A stretch of DNA of 64,000 bases from Bradyrhizobium sp. AUGA SZCCT0158. Lineage in GTDB: Bacteria; Pseudomonadota; Alphaproteobacteria; Rhizobiales; Xanthobacteraceae. Below the pieces are notes generated by a model that was not told the origin of the DNA, searched no databases, and was given only the letters and a program-made list of their open reading frames with translations. Positions 1 through 8,820 of the stretch are shown piece after piece. Both the position numbers and the translations under genes were made by a program. The number at the start of each line of letters is the position of its first letter. Position 1 is the first letter of the stretch. Where the stretch lies: NCBI RefSeq assembly GCF_018130065.1, contig NZ_JAFCME010000011.1, positions 124,001 to 188,000 of the forward strand, given 5' to 3'.

Positions 1-79
1 TTCACGCTGATTACGGTCCATTCGGATCGGTCTCCTGCCAATTCGTCTGAGCGAGTATTCATCAAAGCGAGGTGTGCAA

Positions 80-460
80 ATGGCACGACGCAAGAGCATC
101 TATATCGGCGAGTTCAAGCATGCCAACCCGATTCCGAATGCATGCCGGATCGGCAATCTCCTGATGTCGGGTGTCATCCTCGGTCGCGACGCCGCCGGCG
201 TCATGCCCGAACGCATCGAGGAGCAGTGCGCCAACATGTTCGCCCACATGAAGGCCATTGTGGAAGCCGGCGGCGGCACCACCGACGACATCATCAAGAT
301 GACGGTGTGGCTGCAGGACCGCACCCAGCGCGCGCCTGTTAACACCGAGTGGCTGAAGATGTTTCCGGACGAGCATTCGCGCCCCGCCCGTCATGCGCTG
401 CAGATGAACATGGATGGCGGCGCGCTGGTGCAATGCGACTTCACCGCCGTGATCGGCTGA
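80..460 (+). CDS. RidA/YjgF/YER057c/UK114 family protein
   Basis: A protein of 126 residues with the compact RidA fold pattern, including the C-terminal PAR motif followed by a hydrophobic strand near the end (residues 102-126). Family members are small cytosolic trimers; the best-known ones deaminate reactive enamines or imines, while others serve specific catabolic pathways. The GTG at 74 is in frame, but the ATG at 80 is preferred because a GCGAGG ribosome site lies 7 bases upstream. It is followed after 23 bases by an amidohydrolase, probably in the same operon, which suggests a role in clearing or hydrolysing a pathway intermediate. The substrate cannot be told from sequence. Confidence 0.88.
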   Translation: MARRKSIYIGEFKHANPIPNACRIGNLLMSGVILGRDAAGVMPERIEEQCANMFAHMKAIVEAGGGTTDDIIKMTVWLQDRTQRAPVNTEWLKMFPDEHSRPARHALQMNMDGGALVQCDFTAVIG

Positions 461-483
461 CGCGCCCGAGGAGAGGACATACC

Positions 484-1359
484 ATGCCGGACTATCTGCC
501 GTTCGATCCGAACCCGCGCCGTCCTTTGAGGCTGCCGCCGCCGAAGAGCATCGACAGCCAGTTTCACGTGCTGGGGCCGGTGGAAAAATATCCGATCCGG
601 GCAGGGGCGGCCTACCAGATGCCGTCAGCGACCTGGGAGGCGGCGCTGCGCGTCCACAAGGCGCTCGGCATCGAGCGCGGCATCATCGTGCAAACCACGA
701 CCTATGGCGCCGATCATTCCGTGGTGCTCGATGGCCTGGCTGCGATGGGGCCGAACTATCGCGCCTGCGCCAACGCACTGGTCTTTGCCGAAGCCGATGA
801 CGCCTACCTTGCCAAGCTCGATGCCGCAGGCGTCGGCGGGGCGCGCTTCAGTTTCCGAAAAGAGCTCGGCGCGGTGCTGTCGGACAAGGATTTCGAGCGC
901 GCCATTGCGCGCATCCGCGAACTCGGTTGGTACGCCAAGTTCCAGCCCGAGAAGGATGGCATCGTCGGCAATCTCGACAAGATCCGCGGGCTGAACGTGC
1001 CTGTCCTGATCGATCACATGGGGCGGCCCGATCCGCTGCGCGGCAAGGACGATCCGAATTTGCGCGCGGTGCTCGATCTGCTCTCGAAGGGCAATTTCTG
1101 GGTGATGCTTTCGCTCGGCGAGAAGACCTCGAAGGCCGGCCCGCCGTGGGACGACGTCATTCCGATCGCCCGCGCCTATATCGAGGCGGCGCCCGACCGC
1201 TGCGTATGGGCCAGCGATTGGCCGCATCCGGTTTCGGTCGTCCAGCCCCCCAACGACGCGGATTTGCTGGAATTGCTCTATCGCTATGCGCCTGATGAGG
1301 CCGAGCTCGAGAAAATTCTGGTGACCAATCCGGCAAGCCTGTTTGGGTTCGACAAATAA
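484..1359 (+). CDS. amidohydrolase family protein (LigI/PDC-hydrolase-like)
   Basis: A 291-residue TIM-barrel amidohydrolase. It shows the strand-1 region IDSQFHVLG (near residue 22), a central IDHMG motif with the conserved His (near 178) and a C-terminal WASDWPHP motif with the conserved Asp (near 242). The first His of the usual HxH pair is Gln here, which weakens a dinuclear metal site and points to the lactonase-like (2-pyrone-4,6-dicarboxylate hydrolase) branch rather than to dihydroorotase-type enzymes. The start at ATG 484 has a GAGGAGAGG ribosome site. The gene follows the RidA-like gene and is likely co-transcribed with it. The exact lactone or amide substrate is unknown. Confidence 0.85.
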   Translation: MPDYLPFDPNPRRPLRLPPPKSIDSQFHVLGPVEKYPIRAGAAYQMPSATWEAALRVHKALGIERGIIVQTTTYGADHSVVLDGLAAMGPNYRACANALVFAEADDAYLAKLDAAGVGGARFSFRKELGAVLSDKDFERAIARIRELGWYAKFQPEKDGIVGNLDKIRGLNVPVLIDHMGRPDPLRGKDDPNLRAVLDLLSKGNFWVMLSLGEKTSKAGPPWDDVIPIARAYIEAAPDRCVWASDWPHPVSVVQPPNDADLLELLYRYAPDEAELEKILVTNPASLFGFDK

Positions 1360-1563
1360 ACTGGGACAGTGCTTGCTGCGGCAAGGGGCAGGCAGATTAC
1401 GGTGACAGTGCACTTAACCTAAGAGCGATCGGCTTGGTGAATTTTTGCACTGTCACAATCTTTGCAGATTTGGCACAGGGCACGCTGCCGGCCAGATCGG
1501 GCGCGCGCGGATTGCATCAGCCGCGCTTCGTTGTGCGAGCGAGCCATTCCGTGGCGCGCTGAG
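1360..1563. other. intergenic, no gene seen
   Basis: About 200 bases between two convergent genes. Short open frames exist but none has a ribosome site or recognisable protein. I saw no strong terminator hairpin. Confidence 0.5.
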
Positions 1564-2334
1564 TCAGGCGCGATCGGGTAGATCAAGATAGGCCAGACGA
1601 TCCATGACGCCATCCGCGAGCCCCACCCTGTAGACGGCTTCAGCGAAACGCCTGTCGTCGGCTGTTCGGGTCAGTTTGCCATTGGCCATGCGCTGCGGCA
1701 ATAGCGCACAAACCGGTTCGAGCATTTCGATCTCGAAAGGAACGTTGACGCCGGCGGTCATCGAGCACGGCCCGGGGGTGAGCAACCGGGTAGCGATCAA
1801 TTCGCCTTCGTCCATCGAACTCTCGAGCCCCACGTCGAGCAGCCATACCTTGGAGTTGCGGAGAATGTCGGTGGCGATCAGACCCACAACGTCGTGACGT
1901 TGCTCGATCAGGAGTATTGCAAACTGCGATGCGCGCATCGCCTCCAGCATCAGCCGCTCGTCGGACTGCGCGTCGCATTTGGCCGACCTCGCGTAACGAT
2001 CGATCGCTCGCGAACGATCCGCGGGCGCCGTATAAATGGCAAGGTCATAGACGTAGTACATCTCGTCCATGTGTTCGAGAAGAAGCGTCTTTCCTTGCGC
2101 CAGACCGAGCCGGCGCGCGCAGCTCAACAGTGCATCGCTGGAGATGGAGTTGAGAACCTCCTCGTGAAGTCCCTTGGAGATTTCCCGCAGGTGAAGGTAG
2201 CGGGCAAGAAGATCATCGCACGTCGAGGCGTGTCGCCGACTCAGGATCGGTTCGGCTGTTGTTGAACGAGTGGAAGGGCCATGGAAATCTCCGGGTCGGA
2301 TCGCCAGCTCCTCGCCATCGTTAACGCCGTGCAC
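1564..2334 (-). CDS. conserved hypothetical protein
   Basis: A reading frame of 256 residues that I do not recognise. The middle part (about residues 40-180) is predicted to be mostly helical and contains many acidic and Arg residues; there is no signal peptide, membrane segment or known catalytic motif. Residues 1-35 read like untranslated sequence, so the true start may be a later codon, for example near the segment that begins with LLARYLHLRE. GC-rich third positions in the C-terminal two thirds support coding. Convergent with the amidohydrolase gene. No function is offered. Confidence 0.55.
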   Translation of the reverse strand: MHGVNDGEELAIRPGDFHGPSTRSTTAEPILSRRHASTCDDLLARYLHLREISKGLHEEVLNSISSDALLSCARRLGLAQGKTLLLEHMDEMYYVYDLAIYTAPADRSRAIDRYARSAKCDAQSDERLMLEAMRASQFAILLIEQRHDVVGLIATDILRNSKVWLLDVGLESSMDEGELIATRLLTPGPCSMTAGVNVPFEIEMLEPVCALLPQRMANGKLTRTADDRRFAEAVYRVGLADGVMDRLAYLDLPDRA

Positions 2335-2797
2335 TGATTCGCGGAACAGGAGTCTCCCAGGTTGTCCCGGGGATGAGGTCGGGAGGATGCGGACGATAGG
2401 TCACGACGCAGCAATTGCGGCTCCAAGCGGCTACGCAGTACGGCAGCACGCAAGCGATCAATCGCTGCGTGCCAGCCCGTACCACTTGAATTGTCGGGAT
2501 TTTGGCCTGTCATCGCGCCGGGAACCCGATGGGCGGCGCCATGGGCGATCTTACAAATGGGGCGATGATGGATTGGTGTCCCTGATTTGCCCGACGTGTC
2601 AAAAATGTTTTTGCGGGGTGCGGCATCCGTGCAGCCCTTTCTTTGCATGGGGTTGTTTTCGATATTTTGGTTGGGAGCGAGGCGGGCTGGAGCAGGTCTC
2701 TCTCTCGAATTACGCATTACTCATGGTGCCCGATCGGTTTATGCTGTCGGCAGCAAGGTTGCGCCAGCGCGGAACCAAATGGGCATGAGAGACTCTG
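2335..2797. other. intergenic region upstream of the molybdenum oxidoreductase
   Basis: About 460 bases with lower GC than the flanks and runs of T (around 2580-2700). It probably holds promoters for the plus-strand reductase and the minus-strand hypothetical gene. A 172-codon open frame covers most of it, but its composition and lack of any recognisable domain argue against coding. No clear operator was found. Confidence 0.45.
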
Positions 2798-5140
2798 ATG
2801 ACCGATGTGACCGATAACGCCCCTTCCGATTCCCCAACCGACGCGTCTTTCCGCCCGCATTCGTCCCATTGGGGCGTGTTTTCGGCGCGCTGGCAGGGCG
2901 ATGAACTCGAGGTTCGGCCGCATCCGGATGATCCCGATCCGAACCAGATCATCGATAATTTTCCCGGCGCCTTGCGCCACCGCGCGCGCGTCGCGCAGCC
3001 GATGGTGCGCCGCGGCTGGCTCGAAGGCAAGCGCGGGCCGGACGCGCGCCGCGGGCGTGATGAATTTGTCCCGATGTCCTGGGAGGACGCGCTGGATCTG
3101 CTTGGCGCCGAACTCGCCCGCGTGCGGGACAATTATGGTCCGGGTGCGGTGTTCGGCGGCTCCTACGGCTGGTCGAGCGCGGGCCGCTTTCACCATGCGC
3201 AGAGCCAGGTCCATCGCTTCCTGAACATCGCGATGGGCGGCTACGTCAAGTCGGTCAATTCATATAGTTCCGGCGCCGCCACCGTCGTGGTGCCCCACAT
3301 CATTGGCGACTACGAGGATCTGACCAAGCGCAACGTCTCCTGGGAACAGATCGCCGAGCACAGCGATGTCGTGCTCGCCTTTGGCGGCATGGCGCTGAAG
3401 AACAGCATGGTGGCCGGCGGCGGCACCAGCAAGCATGTCGAGCGTGGCGCGATGGCGCGCGCCGCGGCGCGCGGCTGCCAGTTCGTCCATGTCAGCCCGC
3501 TGCGCGGCGATTTGCCTGATGAAGCCCGCTCGCAATGGATCAGCAACATCCCGGGCACCGATGTCGCCCTGATGCTGGCGCTGGTGCATACGCTGGTTGC
3601 CGAGGGACTGCACGATCGGGCCTTCCTCGATCGCTTCACGGTCGGCTGGCCGGTGTTCGAGCGTTACGTTCTGGGCGAGACCGACGGCCAGCCCAAGGAT
3701 GCGGCATGGGCCGCGGCGATATCAGGCGTCGCCGCCGACACCATCGTTGCGCTCGCCCGCAAGCTTCACGGCCGCCGCGCGCTGATCGTGGTCTCGCACT
3801 CGCTGCAACGGGCCGAACATGGCGAGCAGCCGGTCTGGATGGGCGCCGTTCTTGCCGCAGCGCTGGGGCAGATCGGTCTGCCGGGCGGCGGCTATGCCTA
3901 CGCGCTCGGGGCCATCGCCTATTACGGCCGACGCTACAACGCCGTGCCGACGCCGACACTTTCGCAAGCGCGTAACGGCGTCACCGAATTCATTCCGGTC
4001 GCCCGCATCGCCGACATGCTGCTCAATCCCGGCGGCACCTATCGCTACAACGGCAAGACCAAGACCTATCCCGATATCAAGCTGGTCTACTGGGCCGGCG
4101 GTAATCCCTTCCATCACCATCAGGACATCAATCGGCTACGCAAGGCTTTCGCGCAGGTCGACACGTTGGTGGTGCATGAATTGGGCTGGACCGCGACGGC
4201 GCGGCATGCCGATTTCGTGCTGCCCGCGACCATGACGCTGGAGCGCGAGGACATCGGTGCCAACGCCAACGATCCACTTCTGGTGCCGATGCAGCAGATT
4301 GCGCCGCCTTATGGCGAAGCGCGGGACGATTACGCGATCTTCTCCGATCTCGCCGAACGCCTCGGCAAGCGCGAAGCCTTCACCGAAGGCCGCAACGTCC
4401 GCCAATGGCTGGAGCATCTGTATGAACCGACACGGAAGGGGCTCGCGGAGCGTGGCTTGGCTGCGCCGAGCTTCGACGAATTCTGGAAGGGCGACGGCCT
4501 GATCATGCCGCAACACCCTGATGATGGCGGGCAGCTGCGCCGTTTCCGCGAAGATCCGGATGGCGCAAAACTGCCGACGCCGAGCGGCAAGCTGGAAATC
4601 TTCTCGGAGACCATCGCGGGCTTTGGCGAGACGGACTGTCCGGGTCATCCGGCCTGGCTCGAGCGGGTGCAGGTGCCGGCGCCGTCGGCACCGCTGATCC
4701 TGGTCGCCAACCAGCCGGCGACGCGGCTACACAGCCAGCTTGATTTCGGTGGCCACAGCGCAGCGTCGAAGCAACGCGGACGCGAGGTCGCATGCATGAA
4801 TCCGATCGACGCCGCCGCGCGCGGGATTTCCGACGGTGACATCATTCGCCTGTTCAACGAGCGCGGCGCGTGTCTGGCGGGCGTCCGCGTGACCGACGGT
4901 ATAAGGCAGGGCGTGATCCAACTGGCTACCGGCGCCTGGTACGATCCCGCCGATCCCAACGAAGATGCGCCGCTTTGCGTGCACGGCAATCCGAACGTCC
5001 TGACGCGGGACGTCGGCACGTCCTCTCTGGCGCAGGGCTGCACCGGGCAACTGACGACCGCCGAGGTCGAACGTTTCATCGGCAATCTGCCGCCGATCCA
5101 GGCCTACGATCCGCCCGTGACAGCGAAGCGCGGAAGCTAG
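2798..5140 (+). CDS. molybdopterin-dependent oxidoreductase, BisC/TorA/DMSO-reductase type
   Basis: A 780-residue molybdenum bis-MGD enzyme. The segment SYGWSSAGRFHHAQ near residue 123 matches the region that gives the serine ligand to Mo in DMSO reductase, TMAO reductase and biotin sulfoxide reductase. Later features include YWAGGNPFHHHQD (about 431-443), LPATMTLEREDIGAN (about 476) and the C-terminal MGD-binding domain with NQPATRLHSQLD (about 635). There is no N-terminal CxxC Fe-S motif and no Tat signal, so the enzyme is predicted cytoplasmic, as BisC is. It likely reduces an S-oxide or N-oxide. The amidase gene starts 3 bases after its stop, indicating one operon. The exact substrate is uncertain. 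Confidence 0.9.
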   Translation: MTDVTDNAPSDSPTDASFRPHSSHWGVFSARWQGDELEVRPHPDDPDPNQIIDNFPGALRHRARVAQPMVRRGWLEGKRGPDARRGRDEFVPMSWEDALDLLGAELARVRDNYGPGAVFGGSYGWSSAGRFHHAQSQVHRFLNIAMGGYVKSVNSYSSGAATVVVPHIIGDYEDLTKRNVSWEQIAEHSDVVLAFGGMALKNSMVAGGGTSKHVERGAMARAAARGCQFVHVSPLRGDLPDEARSQWISNIPGTDVALMLALVHTLVAEGLHDRAFLDRFTVGWPVFERYVLGETDGQPKDAAWAAAISGVAADTIVALARKLHGRRALIVVSHSLQRAEHGEQPVWMGAVLAAALGQIGLPGGGYAYALGAIAYYGRRYNAVPTPTLSQARNGVTEFIPVARIADMLLNPGGTYRYNGKTKTYPDIKLVYWAGGNPFHHHQDINRLRKAFAQVDTLVVHELGWTATARHADFVLPATMTLEREDIGANANDPLLVPMQQIAPPYGEARDDYAIFSDLAERLGKREAFTEGRNVRQWLEHLYEPTRKGLAERGLAAPSFDEFWKGDGLIMPQHPDDGGQLRRFREDPDGAKLPTPSGKLEIFSETIAGFGETDCPGHPAWLERVQVPAPSAPLILVANQPATRLHSQLDFGGHSAASKQRGREVACMNPIDAAARGISDGDIIRLFNERGACLAGVRVTDGIRQGVIQLATGAWYDPADPNEDAPLCVHGNPNVLTRDVGTSSLAQGCTGQLTTAEVERFIGNLPPIQAYDPPVTAKRGS

Positions 5141-5143
5141 GTC

Positions 5144-6556
5144 ATGGATAAAGTTGATCTCTGTTTCACGCCGGCAACGGATCTGGCGGGTGCGATCCGC
5201 GCCAAAAAACTATCCTCCGTCGAAATCACCTCGACGGTGCTGGAGCGCATCGCAGCCCTTGAACCCAAACTGAACGCGTTCGCGCATCTGGCTGCGGCGG
5301 AGGCGATGGACGCCGCGGCGGCCGCCGACAGCGCGCTCGCCAAGGGAGATTCGCTCGGGCCGCTGCACGGCATTCCCGTCACCATCAAGGACCTCGAACC
5401 GGTGCGCGGCATGCCGTTCGAACGCGGGACCTATTTGTTTCGCGGCGAGGTCGCGCCTGCCGATAACGTCGCGGTCGCGCGCCTCCGCAGTGCGGGCGCC
5501 ATCATCCTCGGCAAGACCACCACGCCCGAATTCGGCTGGAAGGGCGTCAGCCACAGCCCGCTGACCGGCGTCACGAATAATCCGTGGAAGCTCGGCCTGA
5601 ACGCCGGCGCGTCTTCTTCCGGCGCGGGCGTCGGTGCCGCGGCGGGCTATGGTCCACTGCATCAGGGCAGCGACGGCGCGGGCTCGATCCGCATGCCCGC
5701 GCATTTTTGCGGCGTCTACGGAATCAAGCCGACCTACGGTCGCGTGCCGCAATCGCCGATGACGCCGAGCGACAACACCGTGCATCTCGGTCCTTTGACG
5801 CGCACGGTCGCGGACGCCGCGCTGATGCTGAAAGTGATGGCCGGCCGCCATCCCGACGACCAGTCGAGCCTTGAAGGGCCGCCGGCCGACTATCCCGCAC
5901 AGCTCGCGAGCCGGCCGCGCGCGCCGCGTATCGCATTCAGTCCGGATCTCGGCCATGCCCGCGTTGATCCTGACGTGGCTGACCTGGTGCGCAAGGCCGC
6001 GGAGGTGTTCGAAACCGAGCTCGGCTGGCGCGTCGAACAGGTCAAGACGCCGTGGGGACCGAAAGGCCCGGAGCTCGCGCGCTTCTTCTGGCCGGCGCAT
6101 TACAGCCGTTACGCCGATCGCATCGCCGAATCCCTCGACCAGCTGGATCCGGGCTTTGTCGCATGCTTTGAGGCCGGACAGCACATCACGCTGCCGGACT
6201 ATCTGAAAATGAAAGTCGCAAAGCTCGCCTATTGTGCGGAGATCCACCATTTCTTCGAGGATTGGGATTTCCTCCTGACACCGGCGGTATCCGTTGCGGC
6301 ATTCCCCGCCACGCAGCTGCAGCCCGACCACTGGCCTCAACATAAGTGGGACTGGATGTCGTGGGCGGAGTTTTCCTATCCGTTCAACCTGGCGCAGAAT
6401 CCGGCCGCGTCGCTTCCCTGCGGGTTCACCGCATCAGGCCTGCCGGTGGGCTTGCAGATCGTCGGCCGGCGCTGCGACGATCTCGGAGTGCTGCAAATGT
6501 CCGCGGCGTTCGAGGCCGCGCGTCCATGGGCTTCAGCGCGTCCGCCGATCGCTTGA
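5144..6556 (+). CDS. amidase, amidase-signature family
   Basis: A 470-residue amidase-signature enzyme. The Ser-cisSer-Lys triad is visible: Lys in GIPVTIKD (about residue 84), the cis-Ser in the GASSSGAG loop (about 155), and the nucleophile Ser in GSDGAGSIRMPA (about 180). The downstream GIKPTYGRVP motif is also typical. The family hydrolyses amides to a carboxylic acid and ammonia in the cytoplasm. It lies 3 bases behind the molybdenum reductase gene, so the two are probably co-expressed. Substrate is unknown; aryl or aliphatic amides are possible. No signal peptide. Confidence 0.9.
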   Translation: MDKVDLCFTPATDLAGAIRAKKLSSVEITSTVLERIAALEPKLNAFAHLAAAEAMDAAAAADSALAKGDSLGPLHGIPVTIKDLEPVRGMPFERGTYLFRGEVAPADNVAVARLRSAGAIILGKTTTPEFGWKGVSHSPLTGVTNNPWKLGLNAGASSSGAGVGAAAGYGPLHQGSDGAGSIRMPAHFCGVYGIKPTYGRVPQSPMTPSDNTVHLGPLTRTVADAALMLKVMAGRHPDDQSSLEGPPADYPAQLASRPRAPRIAFSPDLGHARVDPDVADLVRKAAEVFETELGWRVEQVKTPWGPKGPELARFFWPAHYSRYADRIAESLDQLDPGFVACFEAGQHITLPDYLKMKVAKLAYCAEIHHFFEDWDFLLTPAVSVAAFPATQLQPDHWPQHKWDWMSWAEFSYPFNLAQNPAASLPCGFTASGLPVGLQIVGRRCDDLGVLQMSAAFEAARPWASARPPIA

Positions 6557-6575
6557 AAATCTCTGGCGGGCGCGC

Positions 6576-7241
6576 CTACGCGACTTCCAGCGCCCGCGCG
6601 TAGGTCAACCCTGAATTGGCGATGTGCGACGTCATCAGCGCCTCGAACGCCGCGAACTCGCCGCGCTCGAACAGGTGGAGCAGCTTGCGGTGCTCGTCGA
6701 ACGAGGCCGGTGTCTGGACGTCGACGGGCGCGCTCAAATTGGTGCGCAGCGCAGCTACGCGTCCCGATACCAGTTGATAGGACTCGACGAGATAGCGATT
6801 GCCGCAATGCGCGAAGAAGGCCTCATGCATTGCGGTATCGGCTCGCCCATAGGCGACGTTGTCCTTGGCGGCCAGCGCCTGCTCCATCTCCGAGATCGCG
6901 GTCCGCATCGCCGCGACCGCGCCGGCACGATCATGACGATAGGCGAGTTCGGCGGCCTTGGGCTCGATGATGATCCTGAACGCGCAAAGCGCCGAGATGT
7001 CGGCAGCGCTCGGGGTAAAGACAAAGCTGCCGACCTGCGGCCTTATCACCACGAGCCCTTGCGATTGCAACAGACCCATCGCTTCGCGGACCGGCGTTCG
7101 ACTGACGCCGAACGATTGCGCGATCATCTCTTCGGAAATGACCGCGCCCAGTCCGAATTCACCATCGATGATGGCCTGACGCAGCCGCAGCATGACCCGC
7201 TGCGACAGCGACTTCGGTGCATCGAGCTTGAGCGATTTCAT
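6576..7241 (-). CDS. GntR family transcriptional regulator, FCD (FadR/VanR) subfamily
   Basis: A 221-residue regulator. An N-terminal winged helix-turn-helix (residues about 12-75) includes the typical IAQSFGVSRTPVREAM motif, followed by an all-helical FCD ligand-binding domain (about 85-215) with the His residues that often bind a metal, such as MHEAFF and the later MTSHI. It lies 22 bases downstream of the FAD dehydrogenase gene on the same strand and is probably the last gene of that unit, or controls the divergent promoter region at 8677-8820. FCD regulators typically respond to carboxylic acids. Confidence 0.9.
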   Translation of the reverse strand: MKSLKLDAPKSLSQRVMLRLRQAIIDGEFGLGAVISEEMIAQSFGVSRTPVREAMGLLQSQGLVVIRPQVGSFVFTPSAADISALCAFRIIIEPKAAELAYRHDRAGAVAAMRTAISEMEQALAAKDNVAYGRADTAMHEAFFAHCGNRYLVESYQLVSGRVAALRTNLSAPVDVQTPASFDEHRKLLHLFERGEFAAFEALMTSHIANSGLTYARALEVA

Positions 7242-7263
7242 GGTCCTCGTGCCTCCGGCCCGA

Positions 7264-8676
7264 TCAGATCACCTTTCCGGGATTAAGCAAATGATCGGGA
7301 TCGAGCGCCGCCTTCAGCGTGCGCATCAGCGCGATCTCCGGTTCGCTGCGCGCATGGCCGAGCCATTTTTTCTTCATCGTGCCGATGCCGTGTTCGGCGG
7401 AGACGCTGCCACCCATGTCGCGCACCAGGCCGTAGATGATCGCGTCCATTGCCTCCTTTGGCTGGCGCTCGACCGGCAGCCCAGCGACCCAGGACACCAG
7501 ATGCAAATTGCCGTCGCCGATATGGCCGTAATAGACGCTTTCGCATCCGGCAATGCCGGTGGTCAGCGCGGCCTTGCAGCGGCCGACGAACTCATCCATC
7601 CGCGCCACCGCAAGCCCGATATCGTAGGAAATGTGCGGGCCGAGCACCTGGCCGAATTCCGAACAGATGTCGCGTACCGCCCAGAACGCCTTGGTCTGGG
7701 CTACCGATTGCGAGACGGCGGCGTCCAGCAGCAGTTCGCGCGCCATCAGGCCTTCGAGCCAGGCTTCGAACTGCGGCGCGTCGATGCTCTCATCGGTGCC
7801 TTGCGCCTCCACCAGCACATAGAGGCCATGACCGGTGCCGACCGGCGAGCGTACGCCGGCCCGTGCCGTAATCACCTCCCAATAGTCCGGCCACATCACT
7901 TCGAACGCAGACAAAAGCGGGCCGAGCCCGCCACGCGCCGCGTCGAGCAGATCAAGCACCGCAGCATAGTCAGCAACTGCGCAGAGTGCCGCCATGGTCG
8001 AGCGCGGTTTCGGAAACAGCCGCAATACGACGCGGGTGATGATGCCGAGCGTGCCTTCCGAGCCGATGAAGAGGTGCTTCAGATCGTAGCCGGCATTGTT
8101 CTTCAGCAGCTTGTTGAGGTTGGTGACGATGGTGCCGTCCGGCAGCACGACTTCGAGGCCAAGCACCAGTTCGCGCGTCATGCCGTAACGGATGACGCGA
8201 TTGCCGCCGGCATTGGTGGAAAGATTGCCGCCGATCGCGCAGGAGCCGCGTGATCCCAAATCCAGCGGAAAGAACAAGCCGGCTTCATCTGCGGCTTTCT
8301 GAATCGTCTCCAGCGGCGTGCCGGCCTTCACCGTCATGGTCGCGCTGGCGCGATCGATCTCTTCGATGCCGACCATTCGCTCCAGCGAAATGGCGACCCA
8401 GCCTGGCTCCGGTGCGGCACCGCCGCACAGGCCGGTCAATCCGCCTTGCGGCACGAACGGCAGCTGCGCCTTGCGGCATGTCGCGATGGTTTCAGATACG
8501 CCGGCCGCGTCCAGCGGCCGAACCACCGCGATCGGTGTTTGCGGCAGGCTCGCGCTCCAGTCGTTGCAATTTCGGGCGGGAATTTCGGCGCCGGTCAGCA
8601 CCGCCTGCGGGCCGAGTTTGAGCTGCAAGGCGCCGAGCAGCTCCAGCGGTCGTTCGGGTCGCGTCATCGCATCCAT
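7264..8676 (-). CDS. FAD-binding oxidoreductase, D-lactate/glycolate/D-2-hydroxyglutarate dehydrogenase type
   Basis: A 470-residue VAO-family flavoprotein. The PCMH-type FAD-binding domain (about residues 38-218) shows VPQGGLTGLCGG and a glycine-rich STNAGGNRVIRYG segment. The FAD-oxidase C domain holds the conserved VYYGHIGDGNLH (about 385), SAEHGIGTMKK (about 430) and the C-terminal LNPGKV. Such enzymes oxidise D-2-hydroxy acids. The open frame extends upstream to 8910, but the ATG at 8676 is preferred because an AAAGG site precedes it and the added segment is not family-like. Divergent from the DapA-like gene, with the GntR gene behind it. Confidence 0.9.
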   Translation of the reverse strand: MDAMTRPERPLELLGALQLKLGPQAVLTGAEIPARNCNDWSASLPQTPIAVVRPLDAAGVSETIATCRKAQLPFVPQGGLTGLCGGAAPEPGWVAISLERMVGIEEIDRASATMTVKAGTPLETIQKAADEAGLFFPLDLGSRGSCAIGGNLSTNAGGNRVIRYGMTRELVLGLEVVLPDGTIVTNLNKLLKNNAGYDLKHLFIGSEGTLGIITRVVLRLFPKPRSTMAALCAVADYAAVLDLLDAARGGLGPLLSAFEVMWPDYWEVITARAGVRSPVGTGHGLYVLVEAQGTDESIDAPQFEAWLEGLMARELLLDAAVSQSVAQTKAFWAVRDICSEFGQVLGPHISYDIGLAVARMDEFVGRCKAALTTGIAGCESVYYGHIGDGNLHLVSWVAGLPVERQPKEAMDAIIYGLVRDMGGSVSAEHGIGTMKKKWLGHARSEPEIALMRTLKAALDPDHLLNPGKVI

Positions 8677-8754
8677 GGCGGAGCCTTTGTTGGTCCGTCG
8701 CGCGTCCATGCGTTTTTGGCGGCGCGGCCTGCCCAATACCGAGTTGAGGTCTTC

Positions 8755-8771
8755 TTGTATGTAAGGTACAA
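8755..8771. promoter_or_regulatory. candidate operator: TTGTA-N7-TACAA inverted repeat
   Basis: A 17-base inverted repeat with 5-base arms (TTGTA and TACAA) separated by TGTAAGG. It sits in the divergent region between the FAD dehydrogenase (start 8676) and the DapA-like gene (start 8821). GntR/FCD operators are commonly short palindromes of this size, and the nearby regulator at 6576-7241 is a natural candidate to bind. This is inference from one site only. Confidence 0.35.
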
Positions 8772-8820
8772 CAGAAGTCAAGAAGGCCGCTTGAAGCGTC
8801 CAGATGCAATGGGAGAGGTC

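Noticed and set aside
1-79. Possible 3' end of an upstream gene, with a stop codon at 48-50
   Set aside because: Only about 16 codons are visible and no family can be recognised.
2270-2788. 172-codon open frame in the gap before the Mo reductase
   Set aside because: It overlaps the opposite-strand hypothetical gene, shows no coding-like composition and no recognisable protein.
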